DNA from: an uncultured bacterium
GTDB taxonomy: Bacteria > Verrucomicrobiota > Kiritimatiellia > RFP12 > UBA1067
Length of the DNA stretch: 39,495 nucleotides
Direction: 5' to 3'
Assembly (NCBI GenBank): GCA_902770045.1
Contig: CACXRO010000028.1
Coordinates: forward strand, 1 to 39,495
Shown in pieces: positions 30,668 to 39,495 of the stretch. The notes under the pieces were generated by a model. It was given only the letters and a program-made list of their open reading frames with translations, did no database searches and was not told the DNA's origin. How positions within the stretch are numbered: position 1 is the stretch's first letter; the number at the start of each line of letters is the position of its first letter. The translations under genes were made by a program, and so were the position numbers.

Positions 30668-31600
30668 ATGGCAATTTCCAGATCTGCGCTTTTCCGTCGG
30701 GCCGCGGCGTTTGCCGCGGTCGCGCTCGTCGCCGCCGGCTGCCGCACCACTGCGCCTTCCGCGGCGATCGACCCCGCGCGCGTGGGCGTGTGCAGCTGGA
30801 GCTGGCGCGAGCCGCTTTCCGGCGTCGCGGTCCAGATGGAGAAGTCTGGCGTGAAGGGGATCCACCTCGCGCTCGGGCCGTTCATCGCGCCGGACGAGCG
30901 CCACGGCGCGGCGGAGCCGCCGTCGACCTGGCAGTTCGTCAAGGACAAGGTGGCGTCGGGCGAGTGGAACGTGATGGCGACGATGGTCGGCATGGTGGGC
31001 GAGGACTACTCGACGCTCGACTCCATCCGCGCGACGGGCGGCATCGTGCCGGACGCGACCTGGGAGGCGAACAAGCGGATCGTCTCGCGCGGCGCGGCGA
31101 TGACCAAGGAGCTCGGCTGCCGCTACATGTCGACGCACGCCGGCTTCCTGGACGAGTCCGACCCGAAGGCGTTCGCCAAGTTCGTCGAGCGGGTGAAGTG
31201 GATGCGCGACGAGTGCGCGAAGAACGACGTGGTGCTGATCCTCGAGTCGGGCCAGGAGACCGCGGCGGACCTCGCCAGGTTCATGGCGGCGGTGCCGGGC
31301 GTGGGCATCAACTTCGACCCCGCGAACATGATCCTCTATGCGAAGGGGCGGCCGCTGGAGGCGCTCAGGACGCTTTATCCGTGGATCCGCTCGGTGCACG
31401 TGAAGGACGCGTGCGAGACCAAGGAGCCCGGCACCTGGGGGACCGAGGTTCCGTGGGGCGAGGGCGAGGTCGGCGGCGCGGAGTTCGTGCGCCGGCTCGA
31501 GGCGCTCGGCTACCGCGGCAACTACGTGGTCGAGCGCGAGGGCGGCGACCGCCGCGCCGAGGACATCCGCATAGCGATAGGAGCGCTGACAGGGAAATGA
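30668..31600 (+). CDS. Sugar phosphate isomerase/epimerase-like lipoprotein (TIM barrel)
   Basis: The 310-aa protein begins with a lipoprotein-type signal (VAAGC, Cys25), so it is exported. The remainder is a xylose-isomerase-like TIM barrel (AP_endonuc_2 fold): GVCSWSWREPL at the first strand, STHAGFLDES and LILESGQETAADLARFM, INFDPANMIL, SVHVKDACETKEPGT and WGEGEVGGAEFVRRLEALGYRGNYVVERE with the usual metal-binding Glu, Asp and His positions. A lipoprotein form of this fold is frequent in PVC and Bacteroidota carbohydrate gene sets. The substrate is unknown. It overlaps the oxidoreductase gene by 4 nt, and such pairs usually act together on a sugar. Confidence 0.87.
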   Translation: MAISRSALFRRAAAFAAVALVAAGCRTTAPSAAIDPARVGVCSWSWREPLSGVAVQMEKSGVKGIHLALGPFIAPDERHGAAEPPSTWQFVKDKVASGEWNVMATMVGMVGEDYSTLDSIRATGGIVPDATWEANKRIVSRGAAMTKELGCRYMSTHAGFLDESDPKAFAKFVERVKWMRDECAKNDVVLILESGQETAADLARFMAAVPGVGINFDPANMILYAKGRPLEALRTLYPWIRSVHVKDACETKEPGTWGTEVPWGEGEVGGAEFVRRLEALGYRGNYVVEREGGDRRAEDIRIAIGALTGK

Positions 31601-32808
31601 AGAAGCTCAAGGCCATCGTGCTCGGCGCGGGCTACCGCGGCCGCGCCTACGCTGAATACGCCAAGGAACACCCGGACCAGCTCGAGATCGTCGGCGTGGC
31701 CGACCCGGTGCAGGCCGAGTCCATCCCGGCGAAGAAGTACTGGAGCGACTGGCGCGAGTGCCTGGACGAGAAGCCCGAGGCGGACCTGGTGATGATCACC
31801 ATGCCAGACGCTCTCCACCACGAGCCGGCGCTGGTGGCGCTGAAGTCCGGCTACCACCTCATCCTCGAGAAGCCGATCTCGCCGACCGAGGCGGAGTGCC
31901 GCGAGGTGATCGAGTGCGCGCTCGCCGAGAAGCGGCTGGTGGTGGTGGGCCACGTCCTGCGCTACACGCGCTACTTCGCCCACATCAAGGCGCTCATCGA
32001 CTCCGGCGAGCTCGGCGAGGTGGTGTCGATCGCGCACCAGGAGTCGGCCGGGTTCTGGAAGGTTGCCCACTCCTACGTGCGCGGCAACTGGGCGAACTCG
32101 AAGAAGAGCTCGCCGATCATCCTCGCGAAGTGCTCGCACGACTTCGACCTCTTCATCTGGTGGATCGGCCGGAAGTGCCTCAAGGTGTCGTCCTTCGGCT
32201 CGATCAAGCTCTTCCGCCGCGAGATGATGCCGCGCGGCGCGGCCCTGCGGTGCGTGGACTGCCCGCCGGCGATCGAGCGCCGCTGCGTGTGGAGCGCGCG
32301 GAACATGTACGTCGACCACGACGAGCTCAAGTACCTCTTCGCCGACAACTCCGACGCCGCGATGCAGAAGCTGATCGAGGAGACCGAGTACGGCAAGTGC
32401 GTCTACCAGAGCGACAACGACGTCCCGGACCACCAGACGGTGACGATGGAGTTCGAGGGCGGCGCCACGGTGAGCCACGTGATGACCGGCTTCACCGCGA
32501 AGAACATCCGCACCACCCGCATCGCGCTTACCCGCGGCGAGATCGTGGGCGACGGCGAGAACCTCGACATCTGCCGCTTCGACGACAACCCGGTCGAGAC
32601 CGGGGTGCCGCTGAACTACCGCCTGCCCAACCGCTCGCGCCACGGCGGAGGGGACTTCAACCTCGTCTCCGAGACGATCCGAATCCTCCGCCGCGGCGAC
32701 CCCGACGAGATCCGCGAGACGACCGCGCAGGCGCTCCAGAGCCACCTCATCTGCTTCGCGGCGGAGCGCAGCCGCCTCGCCGGCGGGCAGATAGTGGAAA
32801 TCGACTGA
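31597..32808 (+). CDS. Gfo/Idh/MocA-family oxidoreductase
   Basis: The 403-aa protein has an N-terminal NAD(P)-binding Rossmann domain (VLGAGYRGRAYAEYA, about 7-21) and the family EKP motif in ILEKPISPTEAEC (about 88-100). The C-terminal domain has the catalytic HDFDLFIWW region (about 184-192). A cysteine cluster (RCVDCPP and RRCVWS, about 217-233) is typical of a subgroup that binds metal. These enzymes oxidise or reduce sugar derivatives. It is linked by overlap to the isomerase-like lipoprotein (ATGA) and to the ABC ATPase (TGATG). No signal peptide. Confidence 0.92.
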   Translation: MKKLKAIVLGAGYRGRAYAEYAKEHPDQLEIVGVADPVQAESIPAKKYWSDWRECLDEKPEADLVMITMPDALHHEPALVALKSGYHLILEKPISPTEAECREVIECALAEKRLVVVGHVLRYTRYFAHIKALIDSGELGEVVSIAHQESAGFWKVAHSYVRGNWANSKKSSPIILAKCSHDFDLFIWWIGRKCLKVSSFGSIKLFRREMMPRGAALRCVDCPPAIERRCVWSARNMYVDHDELKYLFADNSDAAMQKLIEETEYGKCVYQSDNDVPDHQTVTMEFEGGATVSHVMTGFTAKNIRTTRIALTRGEIVGDGENLDICRFDDNPVETGVPLNYRLPNRSRHGGGDFNLVSETIRILRRGDPDEIRETTAQALQSHLICFAAERSRLAGGQIVEID

Positions 32809-33518
32809 TGCTCGACGTCCGCAACCTCGCCTTCTCCTACGCGCGCAAGACCGTCCTCAGGGACGTGTCGTTCGTGGTCTCGCCCGGCGAGATCGTGAGC
32901 GTGGTGGGTCCGAACGGCGCGGGCAAGACGACGCTTTTGAAGATCCTCGCCACGCTGATGGCGCCGGACTCCGGCGCGGTGCTGGCGGACGGCGCGGACG
33001 CCTTCGCGCGCCCGCTCCGCTACCGGCGACAGCTCGGCTACCTGCCGGAGAGCCCGGCGCTCTACGACGACATGACGGTGAAGGAGTACCTCAACTACCG
33101 CGCGCGGCTCAAGGGCGAGCCGTCGAAGCGCGTGCGGCGCCGCGTCGGCGAGGCGGCGGAGCTCTGTCGGGTCGACGACCTCATGCGCGAGCCGGTGCGC
33201 CGGCTCTCCGCCGGGATGCGCCGCCGGGTGGCGCTCGCGGACGCGCTGCTGCTGCGCCCGCGCGTGCTGCTGCTGGACGACTTCCTCGCCGGGCTCGACC
33301 GCACCATGCGCGAGGCGGCGGGCGACATCCTCTCCGACGCGGCGGCGTTCTCGTCCGTCATCGTCACCGGCCACGAGATCGCCGACTTCGCGAAGTGGAC
33401 CACGCGCTTCCTCGTGCTCAGGAACGGAATCGTGTCGGCGTCGGTGCCGGCTTCCGGAACCGACCGCGCGGTGCTCTGCGAGCGCGTCGCCGCGGCGTTG
33501 GGGGAGGTGGAGCCGTGA
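32808..33518 (+). CDS. ABC transporter ATP-binding protein (GldA/NatA-like)
   Basis: The 236-aa protein has Walker A GPNGAGKT (34-41), a Q-loop near 75 (RRQLGYLPE), the signature LSAGM (133-137) and Walker B LLLDDF (154-159). Asp158 stands where most ABC ATPases have the catalytic Glu, which might slow hydrolysis. It belongs to the ABC-2 exporter type and powers the permease/GldG fusion encoded next, which it overlaps by 4 nt (GTGA). Start codon ATG overlaps the oxidoreductase stop. Confidence 0.92.
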   Translation: MLDVRNLAFSYARKTVLRDVSFVVSPGEIVSVVGPNGAGKTTLLKILATLMAPDSGAVLADGADAFARPLRYRRQLGYLPESPALYDDMTVKEYLNYRARLKGEPSKRVRRRVGEAAELCRVDDLMREPVRRLSAGMRRRVALADALLLRPRVLLLDDFLAGLDRTMREAAGDILSDAAAFSSVIVTGHEIADFAKWTTRFLVLRNGIVSASVPASGTDRAVLCERVAAALGEVEP

Positions 33519-35578
33519 GCCCGGTCGCGGTGACCTTCCGGCGCACCGTCGGCCGGCTGCGCAGCCAGTTCCCGACCGCGCTGGCGGCGGGGCTGTTCAT
33601 GGCCGCCGTCGCGGCGCTCTTCTCGCTGCGGCTCGAGGCGGCCGAGGGGACGAGCGCGTCGGTCGTCGCGCTCTGGGCGCTTTCGGCCTCGGCGCTGCTG
33701 CCGGTGGCGGCGGCGTTCCTTGCGATGGACGTGTGGAGCGACGAGCGCCGCACCGGCCGCACCGACCTGCTGCTTTCCGTCGCCGTGCGCGAGCGCGACT
33801 TCGTGGTTGGCAAGTTCGTCGGCGTGTGGTTCGCCCTGCTGCTCGTCGTGGCGCTCTCCCTCGCCTCGTGCGGGCTTGCGCTCGCCGCCTTCGCCCCCGC
33901 CGCGCTCGACGGCGCCGACTGGAGCGAGGTGATAGCCGCGTTCGGCGCGCTGGCCGCGCAGGGCGCGCTCTGGTGCGCCGCCGCCTCGGCGGTGAGCGCC
34001 GCGTTCGCGAACTCCGCCGCGTCCTTCTGCACCTCGGCTATCCTCTTCGCCGCGCTGCCCCGCGGCGTCTGGCAGGCGCTGCTGTCATTCTCGGCCGCCG
34101 GGCGCACCGTGTTCGGCGACTTCCCGTTCGACGCCCACGTCGCCGACATGGTGTCCGGCTCGGTGACGCTCGGCACCGCCGTCGCCTACGTCGTCTTCAC
34201 CGTCCTCGCCCTGTTCGTCGCCTCGAAGTCGGTCTCGTCGCTGCGGCTCGTCGGCCGCGGCTCGCGCATGCTCCGCGCATCCACCGCGCTCGCGCTGGCG
34301 CTTGCCGCCTTCTTCGCCGTCGCGGTCACGGCGCTCGCGGCGCGGCTTAACGTCTCGTTCGAGTTCGCCTCCGGCGGCGGCGGGGACTTCTCGCCGCGCC
34401 TCCGCCGCACGATCTCCGAGACCTCCGGCTCCGTCTCCGCCACCGCCTTCCTCTCGCGCCGCGACCCGCGCTTCCGCGAGGTCGCGCGGCGCCTGCGCGC
34501 GCTGCGCCGCGCCGCCGACTCGCTCGGCGGGCTGCGCCTCGAGGTGCGCTACGTCGACCCGCGCTGGGACATCGGCTCCGCCGGACGCCTGGCGCGCCTC
34601 GGCGCCCGCGAGGGCAGCATCGTCTTCGAGAAGGGACGTCGCACCGCGGTCCTCGACCTCGCCGACGGCGCGGGCTGGAACGACCTCGCGCCCGCGCTCC
34701 GCAGCCTCGTGAGCCCGCCCCAGCACCGCGACGTCTGCTGGGCCGTCGGGCACGGCGAGGCCCGCTTCGACGACTACGGCTCCTGGGGACTTAGCGACAT
34801 CGCCCGCGACATCGCCCGCGAGGGCTACCGCAACGTCGCCGTCGACCTCGCCGCCGAGTCGCCGATCCCCGCCGACTGCGCGCTCCTCGTGGTCGCCGGC
34901 GCGAAGGACGAGTTCTCGCGCGCCGAGCTTGGGCGCATCGAGGCGTTCCTGCGCGATGGCGGGCGGCTCTTGGTGATGCTCGGGCGCCCCGGCACCGGCG
35001 GCGTGGCGCCGCTGCTGCCGGCCTGGGGAATGCGTCCGGTGGTGAAGCCGCTCAAGGACCAGAAGACCATCTCCGGCACCGACGTCATCGTCTCCGACTT
35101 CGCCGACCATCCGGTCTCCTCCGCCCTCGCCGGTTCGCGCATCGTCCTCGACCGCCCGCTTTCCTTCGAGCTTTCCGCGGCGGCCGAGAGCGCCGCCGGG
35201 GCCGACCGCATCGAGTTCCTGCCCCTCGCCCGCGCCGGCGGCGCCGCCGTCGTGGCGGCGGCCGAGCGCGGCGCCGGCGCCGGCAGCGACCTCGCCATCC
35301 GCCCGGCGCGCATCGTCGCCGTCGGCGACGCGGCGTTCGTCTCCAACGCCGCCCTCGCAGCGCGCGCCAGCGCCAACCGCGACTTCTTCCTCAACGCGGT
35401 AGCCTATCTCTCCGGCACCGACTTCACCGGCGCGCCGAGCGCCGACCCCGCGGTCCTCTCCACCGGACTTGACCGCGCCTCGCGCCTCAAGCTCACCCTC
35501 GCCTCCTCGGCGCTGGCGCCGCTTTTGGTGTTCCTCGTCCTTTCGGCAGTAGTCTTCCGCAGGAGGATCAGGCGATGA
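33515..35578 (+). CDS. Fused ABC-2 permease and GldG-like protein
   Basis: The 687-aa protein joins two usually separate parts. Residues about 1-270 are an ABC-2 type permease with about six helices and the typical DVWSDERRTGRTDLLLSVAVRERDFVVGKF segment after the second helix. After a further helix (about 255-282) comes a GldG-like periplasmic domain (ABC_transp_aux): RRTISETSGSVSATAFLS, DIAREGYRNVAVDLA and LVVAGAKDEFSRAELGRIEAFL. A last helix (about 655-680) anchors the C terminus. The start is GTG at 33515 with GGGGGAGG upstream. It overlaps both neighbours. In gliding bacteria GldF and GldG are separate; the function outside gliding is unclear. Confidence 0.88.
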   Translation: MSPVAVTFRRTVGRLRSQFPTALAAGLFMAAVAALFSLRLEAAEGTSASVVALWALSASALLPVAAAFLAMDVWSDERRTGRTDLLLSVAVRERDFVVGKFVGVWFALLLVVALSLASCGLALAAFAPAALDGADWSEVIAAFGALAAQGALWCAAASAVSAAFANSAASFCTSAILFAALPRGVWQALLSFSAAGRTVFGDFPFDAHVADMVSGSVTLGTAVAYVVFTVLALFVASKSVSSLRLVGRGSRMLRASTALALALAAFFAVAVTALAARLNVSFEFASGGGGDFSPRLRRTISETSGSVSATAFLSRRDPRFREVARRLRALRRAADSLGGLRLEVRYVDPRWDIGSAGRLARLGAREGSIVFEKGRRTAVLDLADGAGWNDLAPALRSLVSPPQHRDVCWAVGHGEARFDDYGSWGLSDIARDIAREGYRNVAVDLAAESPIPADCALLVVAGAKDEFSRAELGRIEAFLRDGGRLLVMLGRPGTGGVAPLLPAWGMRPVVKPLKDQKTISGTDVIVSDFADHPVSSALAGSRIVLDRPLSFELSAAAESAAGADRIEFLPLARAGGAAVVAAAERGAGAGSDLAIRPARIVAVGDAAFVSNAALAARASANRDFFLNAVAYLSGTDFTGAPSADPAVLSTGLDRASRLKLTLASSALAPLLVFLVLSAVVFRRRIRR

Positions 35579-37263
35579 GCAACGCGCGCGCCATACTCTG
35601 GCTTCTCGTCGGGTCGATTGCCGCGGTGGTGGCATACTTCGTCGTCGGCGTCTACGCTCCCGAGGCGCGCGTCCAGGCCGACGGACGCCTCGCCGCCGTC
35701 CCGGCCGACCCCGCCCGGCTCGTCGTCTCGCGCGTCGGCGAACCCGCCACCGTGCTCGAGCGCGACGCCGAATGGCGCATCGTCTCCCCCTACGCCGCGC
35801 GCGCCGACGCCCAGACCGTGCTCCGGCTCGTGGACGCCGTGTCCTTCGCCGAGCCGGAGGACGTGATCTCCGAGGCGGAGCTCCTGAAGCTCGGCCGCGA
35901 GCGTTCCGACTTCGGACTCGAGACGCCGCGCCTCGTGGTGATGCTCGGCGGCGCCGGCGACGGCTCCGATTCCGTGTCAGTCTCCTTCGGCGTCGACACT
36001 CCGTCCTCCAACGGCGTCTACGCCGCCGTCGAGGGCTCCGGCTCCGTCTGCGTCGTGCCTGCCGCGGTGTTCGCCGCCGCCGACCTCTCCGCCGAGGCGT
36101 TCCGCGACCGCGGCGTCTTTCCGCTCGGCGCCGAGTCGGTCGCCTCCTTCGACGTGAAGCGTCCGGGCGAGCAGCCGCTTTCGTTCGAGCGCGGCGGCAG
36201 CGGCTGGAAGACCCAGGAAGGGCAGTCCGCCGCCGACAAGGTCGATGCGTTCCTCACGCTTCTCTCCGCGGCCGAGGCAAAGTCCTTCGTCTGGCCCGTC
36301 GGCTCCTCCAACGAGGCGGCGAGCGTCTCCGCCTCGCTGCTCTCGGGCTACGGGCTCGACCCCGACTCCGCGATCACCGTCTCGCTGCGCTGCGGCGACG
36401 GCGAGGACCGCCGCGTCTCCTTCGGCGCGGCGGCGGACGACGCCAGCGTCTACGCCCTCGTCCAGAACGGCGGTGCCGTGGTCACCGTCGACGCCGCGCT
36501 CCGCGACGCCGTCCTCCAGGTGCCGGCCAAGCTCTCCGACTCCCGTCCCTTCCCGCTCGAGGCCTCCGCGGTCGCCGCCTTCGCCGTCGCCGACGGCGAC
36601 GTAACCTGCGCGCTGGCGCGCGAGCAGGACGGCGCCTGGCGGCTCGAGTCGCCGGTCGCCGCGCCGGCCGACGCCAAGGCCGCCGAGGCGCTGCTCCACC
36701 GTATCCTCGCGCTCTCCGCCGCCGACGCCGGCGACGGAGGTGACGCGGTGTCGGTCTCCGTCGGCACCAACGCCGAGGCGGTGGCGGTGTCCCGCCGGCG
36801 TCTGCTCGGGACCACACGGCTCGAGGACCTCCGCTCGCGCGAGGTGATTGCAGTCGACCCAGCGCTCGTGACGCGCCTCGTCGCGACATCGGCCGGACAG
36901 AAGCCGGTGTCCGTCGTCTACTCCCGCGAACGCACGGCGTGGAGCCCCGAGTCCGCCGAAGGCAACGCGGTTGCCGACGAGGTGGCCATCGCCAAGGTGC
37001 TCGCCGCGCTCAACCCGCTCCGCGCCTCCGGCGTCGTGGCGCTCAAGGCGTCCGCCGCCGACCTCGGCCGCTACGGACTCGACCGCCCCGCGCTCACGCT
37101 CGCCGTCGACCGCGGCGGCGAGGGAATGGTCCGCCGCAACGTCCTCGTCGGCGGCAAGGCGCCGGACGGTGGACGCTACGCCACCGTCGGCTCGGCCGAC
37201 GCGATCTTCACCATTCCGCGCGAGACCGTGAAGCTGCTCTCGCTGTCCCTGCTCAGGAAATAG
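35575..37263 (+). CDS. DUF4340-domain membrane protein
   Basis: The 562-aa protein has one N-terminal transmembrane helix (about 5-24) and a long periplasmic part with several repeated units of the form 'rLvvsrvgepatvLerdaeWrivsP..a.ad...v..ll', typical of DUF4340 (for example WRIVSPYAARADAQTVLRLVDAV near 67-89, and WRLESPVAAPADAKAAEALLHRI). The family is commonly encoded right after an ABC ATPase and GldG-type permease, as here (4-nt overlap), and is thought to form part of that envelope complex. Function unknown. Confidence 0.88.
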   Translation: MSNARAILWLLVGSIAAVVAYFVVGVYAPEARVQADGRLAAVPADPARLVVSRVGEPATVLERDAEWRIVSPYAARADAQTVLRLVDAVSFAEPEDVISEAELLKLGRERSDFGLETPRLVVMLGGAGDGSDSVSVSFGVDTPSSNGVYAAVEGSGSVCVVPAAVFAAADLSAEAFRDRGVFPLGAESVASFDVKRPGEQPLSFERGGSGWKTQEGQSAADKVDAFLTLLSAAEAKSFVWPVGSSNEAASVSASLLSGYGLDPDSAITVSLRCGDGEDRRVSFGAAADDASVYALVQNGGAVVTVDAALRDAVLQVPAKLSDSRPFPLEASAVAAFAVADGDVTCALAREQDGAWRLESPVAAPADAKAAEALLHRILALSAADAGDGGDAVSVSVGTNAEAVAVSRRRLLGTTRLEDLRSREVIAVDPALVTRLVATSAGQKPVSVVYSRERTAWSPESAEGNAVADEVAIAKVLAALNPLRASGVVALKASAADLGRYGLDRPALTLAVDRGGEGMVRRNVLVGGKAPDGGRYATVGSADAIFTIPRETVKLLSLSLLRK

Positions 37264-37276
37264 GAGGGCGGCGGCG

Positions 37277-38650
37277 ATGAAGTGGGCGGTCTACAACATC
37301 CTCTTCCTGCTCGTCTATCCGTTTCTGCTGCCTGGGTTCCTGGTGCGGATGCTCCGCCGCGGCGGATATGCGGCGCGCTTCGGCGACCGCTTCGCGCTTT
37401 ATCCTGAGCCGGTGCTGAAGGCGCTCGGCCGGCGCGACGCGCTATCCGATTCCCACGACCCGCACGCCAGTGCTTCCGCCTTCGTCTGGATCCACGCCGT
37501 CTCCGTCGGCGAGGTGCAGGTCGCCGGCCAGCTGATGCGCGAGTGGCGGCGCGTGGAGCCGGAGGTCCGTTTCTGCTTCTCCACCACCTCGTCGACCGGC
37601 TGGAAGATGGCCGAGCGCGAAGTCGGCGAAAGGGACGTCCTCGTCTACAACCCGCTCGACTTTCCGACCTTCGTCCGCGCCGCGCACCAGACGGTGCGTC
37701 CGCGCGCGGTGGTGCTGGTGGAGTCGGAGATCTGGCCCAACTTCATCCGCCGCGCCGCCAAGCACGGCGTGCCGGTGTTCCTCGTCAACGCCCGCGTCTC
37801 CGACCGCAGCGCGCCGCGCTACCGCGCCGCGCGGTGGCTGTTCAAGGACGTCTTCCACTGCTTTGCCGAGATCTTCGCCCAGAGCGCGCTCGACCGATCC
37901 CGCCTCGTCGCCGCCGGAGCGCCGGCGGACCGCGTGGAGGTTTCCGGCTCGTTCAAGTTCGACGTCGCCCGCCGCAATCCCGCCAAGGAGGCGGAGCTCG
38001 GGGAGTGGATCGCCGCGGCGGTCGGTCCGGTCGGGAAGCGCGGGCGCATCCTGCTCGGCGGCTCCACCTGGCCAGGCGAGGACGAGGCGCTTTTGGGCAT
38101 CTACCGGCGGCTCCTGGAGGCGCGGCGCGCGAAGGGCGCGGAAGGTCCGGCGCCGGTGCTGGTGATCGCCCCGCGGCACTTCGAGAAGGCGGACGCGGTG
38201 GAGGCGAACATCCGCAGCGCCGGCTTCAGGTGCGTGCGCCGCTCGCGTGGCGACGCCGCGCCCGCGACTGCCGCGGACGGCGCGCCGCCGGTGCTGCTCG
38301 CGGACACGACCGGCGAGCTGATGGGGCTTTATGCGCTCGCGGACGTGGTGTTCGTCGGCAAGTCGCTCTGCGCTCACGGATCGCAGAACATGATCGAGCC
38401 GTGCCTCTGCGGCAAGCCCACGGTGGTCGGGCCCTACACCGAGAACTTCCGTCCGGTGATGAGCGACCTCCTCGCCGCCGACGCGATCGTCCAGGTTGAC
38501 TCGCCCGTCCGGCTCGAGGCCGAGGTGGCGAGGTTGATGGATGGCGGCGAGGACGCGGTCCGGCTCGGCGAGCGCGCGGCGGCGGCGGTGAAGTCGCGCT
38601 GCGGCGTGGTGGAGCGCTCTGTCGCCGCAATCAGGGAGCGCCTCGGGTGA
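37277..38650 (+). CDS. waaA: 3-deoxy-D-manno-octulosonic acid transferase
   Basis: Inner-membrane glycosyltransferase (GT30) that adds Kdo to lipid A. The 457-aa protein has an N-terminal hydrophobic anchor (about 5-22), the HAVSVGEVQVAGQL segment with the catalytic Glu (about 73-86), FCFSTTSSTGWKMAE, VLVESEIWPNFIRRA, and the C-terminal sugar-nucleotide half with GSTWPGEDEALL, FVGKSLCAHGSQNMIEPCLCGKPTVVGPYTENF. It shows that the organism builds a Kdo-containing lipopolysaccharide. A GGAGG-rich site precedes the ATG. It overlaps the next gene by 4 nt (GTGA). Confidence 0.95.
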   Translation: MKWAVYNILFLLVYPFLLPGFLVRMLRRGGYAARFGDRFALYPEPVLKALGRRDALSDSHDPHASASAFVWIHAVSVGEVQVAGQLMREWRRVEPEVRFCFSTTSSTGWKMAEREVGERDVLVYNPLDFPTFVRAAHQTVRPRAVVLVESEIWPNFIRRAAKHGVPVFLVNARVSDRSAPRYRAARWLFKDVFHCFAEIFAQSALDRSRLVAAGAPADRVEVSGSFKFDVARRNPAKEAELGEWIAAAVGPVGKRGRILLGGSTWPGEDEALLGIYRRLLEARRAKGAEGPAPVLVIAPRHFEKADAVEANIRSAGFRCVRRSRGDAAPATAADGAPPVLLADTTGELMGLYALADVVFVGKSLCAHGSQNMIEPCLCGKPTVVGPYTENFRPVMSDLLAADAIVQVDSPVRLEAEVARLMDGGEDAVRLGERAAAAVKSRCGVVERSVAAIRERLG

Positions 38651-39495
38651 CCCGCCGCGCGCGAGTCCTCGCCGTGGTCGCCGTCGCCGCGCTTGCCGCC
38701 GCGTCCGCGGCGCTTGCGCTGCGCCATTTCTCCCGCGACGCGAAGCCGAAGCTTCCGCCGCCGCCGCCGGGCGAGGCGGTGAAGGCCGCCGCGGCGGACA
38801 TCGAGGCGCTGGAGTTCCCGTCCGGACGCGGCGAAGGCGAGGCAGCCGAACTCGTCGACGTCGGCGAGATGGACGCGGCGGAGTTCCGGCGGCGGCTGGT
38901 GTCGTTCCCCGGCAAGTGCGTGCGGCTCTGGATGCCGGGCGAGCGCCACTGGCTGCTTGTCGGCCGACGCGAAGCCGCGCTTCCGCTCGCCGCGGCGCTT
39001 GAGCGCTTTGCCGCGGATTCCGGACTCGGCTCGCCCGTTGGCGCGTTTGCGAGCTATGCCGGCTCGCGCGAGGAGGTGATGCCGGCGTTCGAGGAGAAGC
39101 TCGAGGGGAAGGTGCTGCCGCAGTGGTTCGTGACCCGCGAAGTGCCGCGGCTCGACTGGATTGACTTCGCCGGCATCGACGACGACATCGCCGCCGAGAC
39201 GCGCGCGGAGATCCGCTCCATGCAGGTCGTACGGCGGCTGGTGCTGGAGGGCAACATCGCCGCGGCGAAGGCGGGCGACGAGAAAACGCTGGACGACGCG
39301 GTCGACTGCTGGCGGCGCGCGGCGCTGCGCAACTCCGCCGACCCGATCCTCGTCGACCGCCTGGAACGCCTTGCGCGCAACGGCGACACGTTCTACCGGC
39401 TGGGCAAGGTCCAGCAGGCGATGAAGTGCTACGAGACCCTGATCGCGGTGCATCCGAACGACGATGCCGCCCGCGCCGGCTTCGCCGCCTGCCTC
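38647..39495 (+). CDS. Membrane-anchored protein with C-terminal TPR-like repeat, cut by the window edge
   Basis: An open frame starts with GTG at 38647, overlapping the waaA stop (GTGA), and runs to the last base without a stop. The 283 visible residues have a basic N terminus (TRRARV), a transmembrane helix (about 8-24), a Pro-rich linker (about 36-41), and a mixed domain. At the end, residues about 245-280 (NGDTFYRLGKVQQAMKCYETLIAVHPNDDAARAGFA) look like a TPR unit. I recognise no specific family. Its coupling to waaA hints at envelope work. Confidence 0.75.
   Translation, partial: MTRRARVLAVVAVAALAAASAALALRHFSRDAKPKLPPPPPGEAVKAAAADIEALEFPSGRGEGEAAELVDVGEMDAAEFRRRLVSFPGKCVRLWMPGERHWLLVGRREAALPLAAALERFAADSGLGSPVGAFASYAGSREEVMPAFEEKLEGKVLPQWFVTREVPRLDWIDFAGIDDDIAAETRAEIRSMQVVRRLVLEGNIAAAKAGDEKTLDDAVDCWRRAALRNSADPILVDRLERLARNGDTFYRLGKVQQAMKCYETLIAVHPNDDAARAGFAACL

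Overview
The window looks like a chromosomal segment of a Gram-negative, GC-rich bacterium of the Planctomycetes-Verrucomicrobia-Chlamydiae type. My best guess is Verrucomicrobiota/Kiritimatiellae, inferred from gene content and style with no database search. Evidence for a two-membrane cell is an LptF/G permease, a Kdo transferase (WaaA), a TonB-dependent receptor, a YdbH-type AsmA protein and many lipoproteins. An ECF-like sigma factor overlapping a Ser/Thr kinase gene, a fused ABC permease/GldG protein and an L-fucose isomerase fit that assignment.

Layout: (1) 1-107 is the 3' part of a 5S rRNA, followed by about 600 bp of repeat-rich spacer. (2) 719-6037, mostly very GC-rich: tyrS, an LptF/G permease, a BatA-like VWA protein, a sigma factor and a Ser/Thr kinase. 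(3) From about 5.5 kb (inside the kinase gene) to 15.7 kb the DNA is visibly AT-richer and its genes are mostly not housekeeping. It holds a Phd/RelE-type toxin-antitoxin pair on the minus strand, then a one-direction run of envelope genes: a 794-aa lipoprotein, a truncated OB-fold paralogue, an OB-fold lipoprotein, a 4-TM protein, an Lgt-like protein, an SPFH/zinc-ribbon protein, another TM protein, an alpha/beta hydrolase, a zinc-ribbon/TM2 protein, a 49-aa membrane peptide and a secreted protein. I regard this run as the best candidate for an undescribed system. (4) 15.7-17.36 kb is a scar: a ClpP C-terminal fragment, an internally deleted copy of a neighbouring gene, and an AAA/DUF4143 ATPase flanked by 67-bp perfect direct repeats. 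(5) 17300-19083, minus strand: a YdbH-like AsmA protein and a lipoprotein that appears to fuse YnbE and YdbL. (6) 19.3-26.8 kb: fucI, a phosphodiester glycosidase, rdgB, a TrpB2-type tryptophan synthase beta chain with a damaged 5' end, a TonB-dependent receptor and pta. (7) 26.8-28.5 kb: a second accessory patch with a truncated AlbA_2/RecG-like regulator, a 29-codon remnant resembling a CRISPR-associated CARF/NE0113 protein cut by a REP-like hairpin, and a RelB-antitoxin/PIN-toxin pair. (8) 28.6-39.5 kb: argB-argD, a sugar isomerase-like lipoprotein, a Gfo/Idh/MocA oxidoreductase, an ABC ATPase, an ABC permease/GldG fusion, a DUF4340 protein, waaA and a protein that runs off the end, nearly all linked by 1-4 nt overlaps.

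Transcription signals are unusually uniform. At least eight genes or modules are preceded by an extended -10 element (TGnTATAAT followed by AC), usually with no recognisable -35. In front of tyrS and the ydbH-like gene the -10 ends only 7-8 nt before the ATG, which predicts leaderless mRNAs. Several spacers carry members of a dispersed repeat built on GCTGAACACTGGCTGCT.
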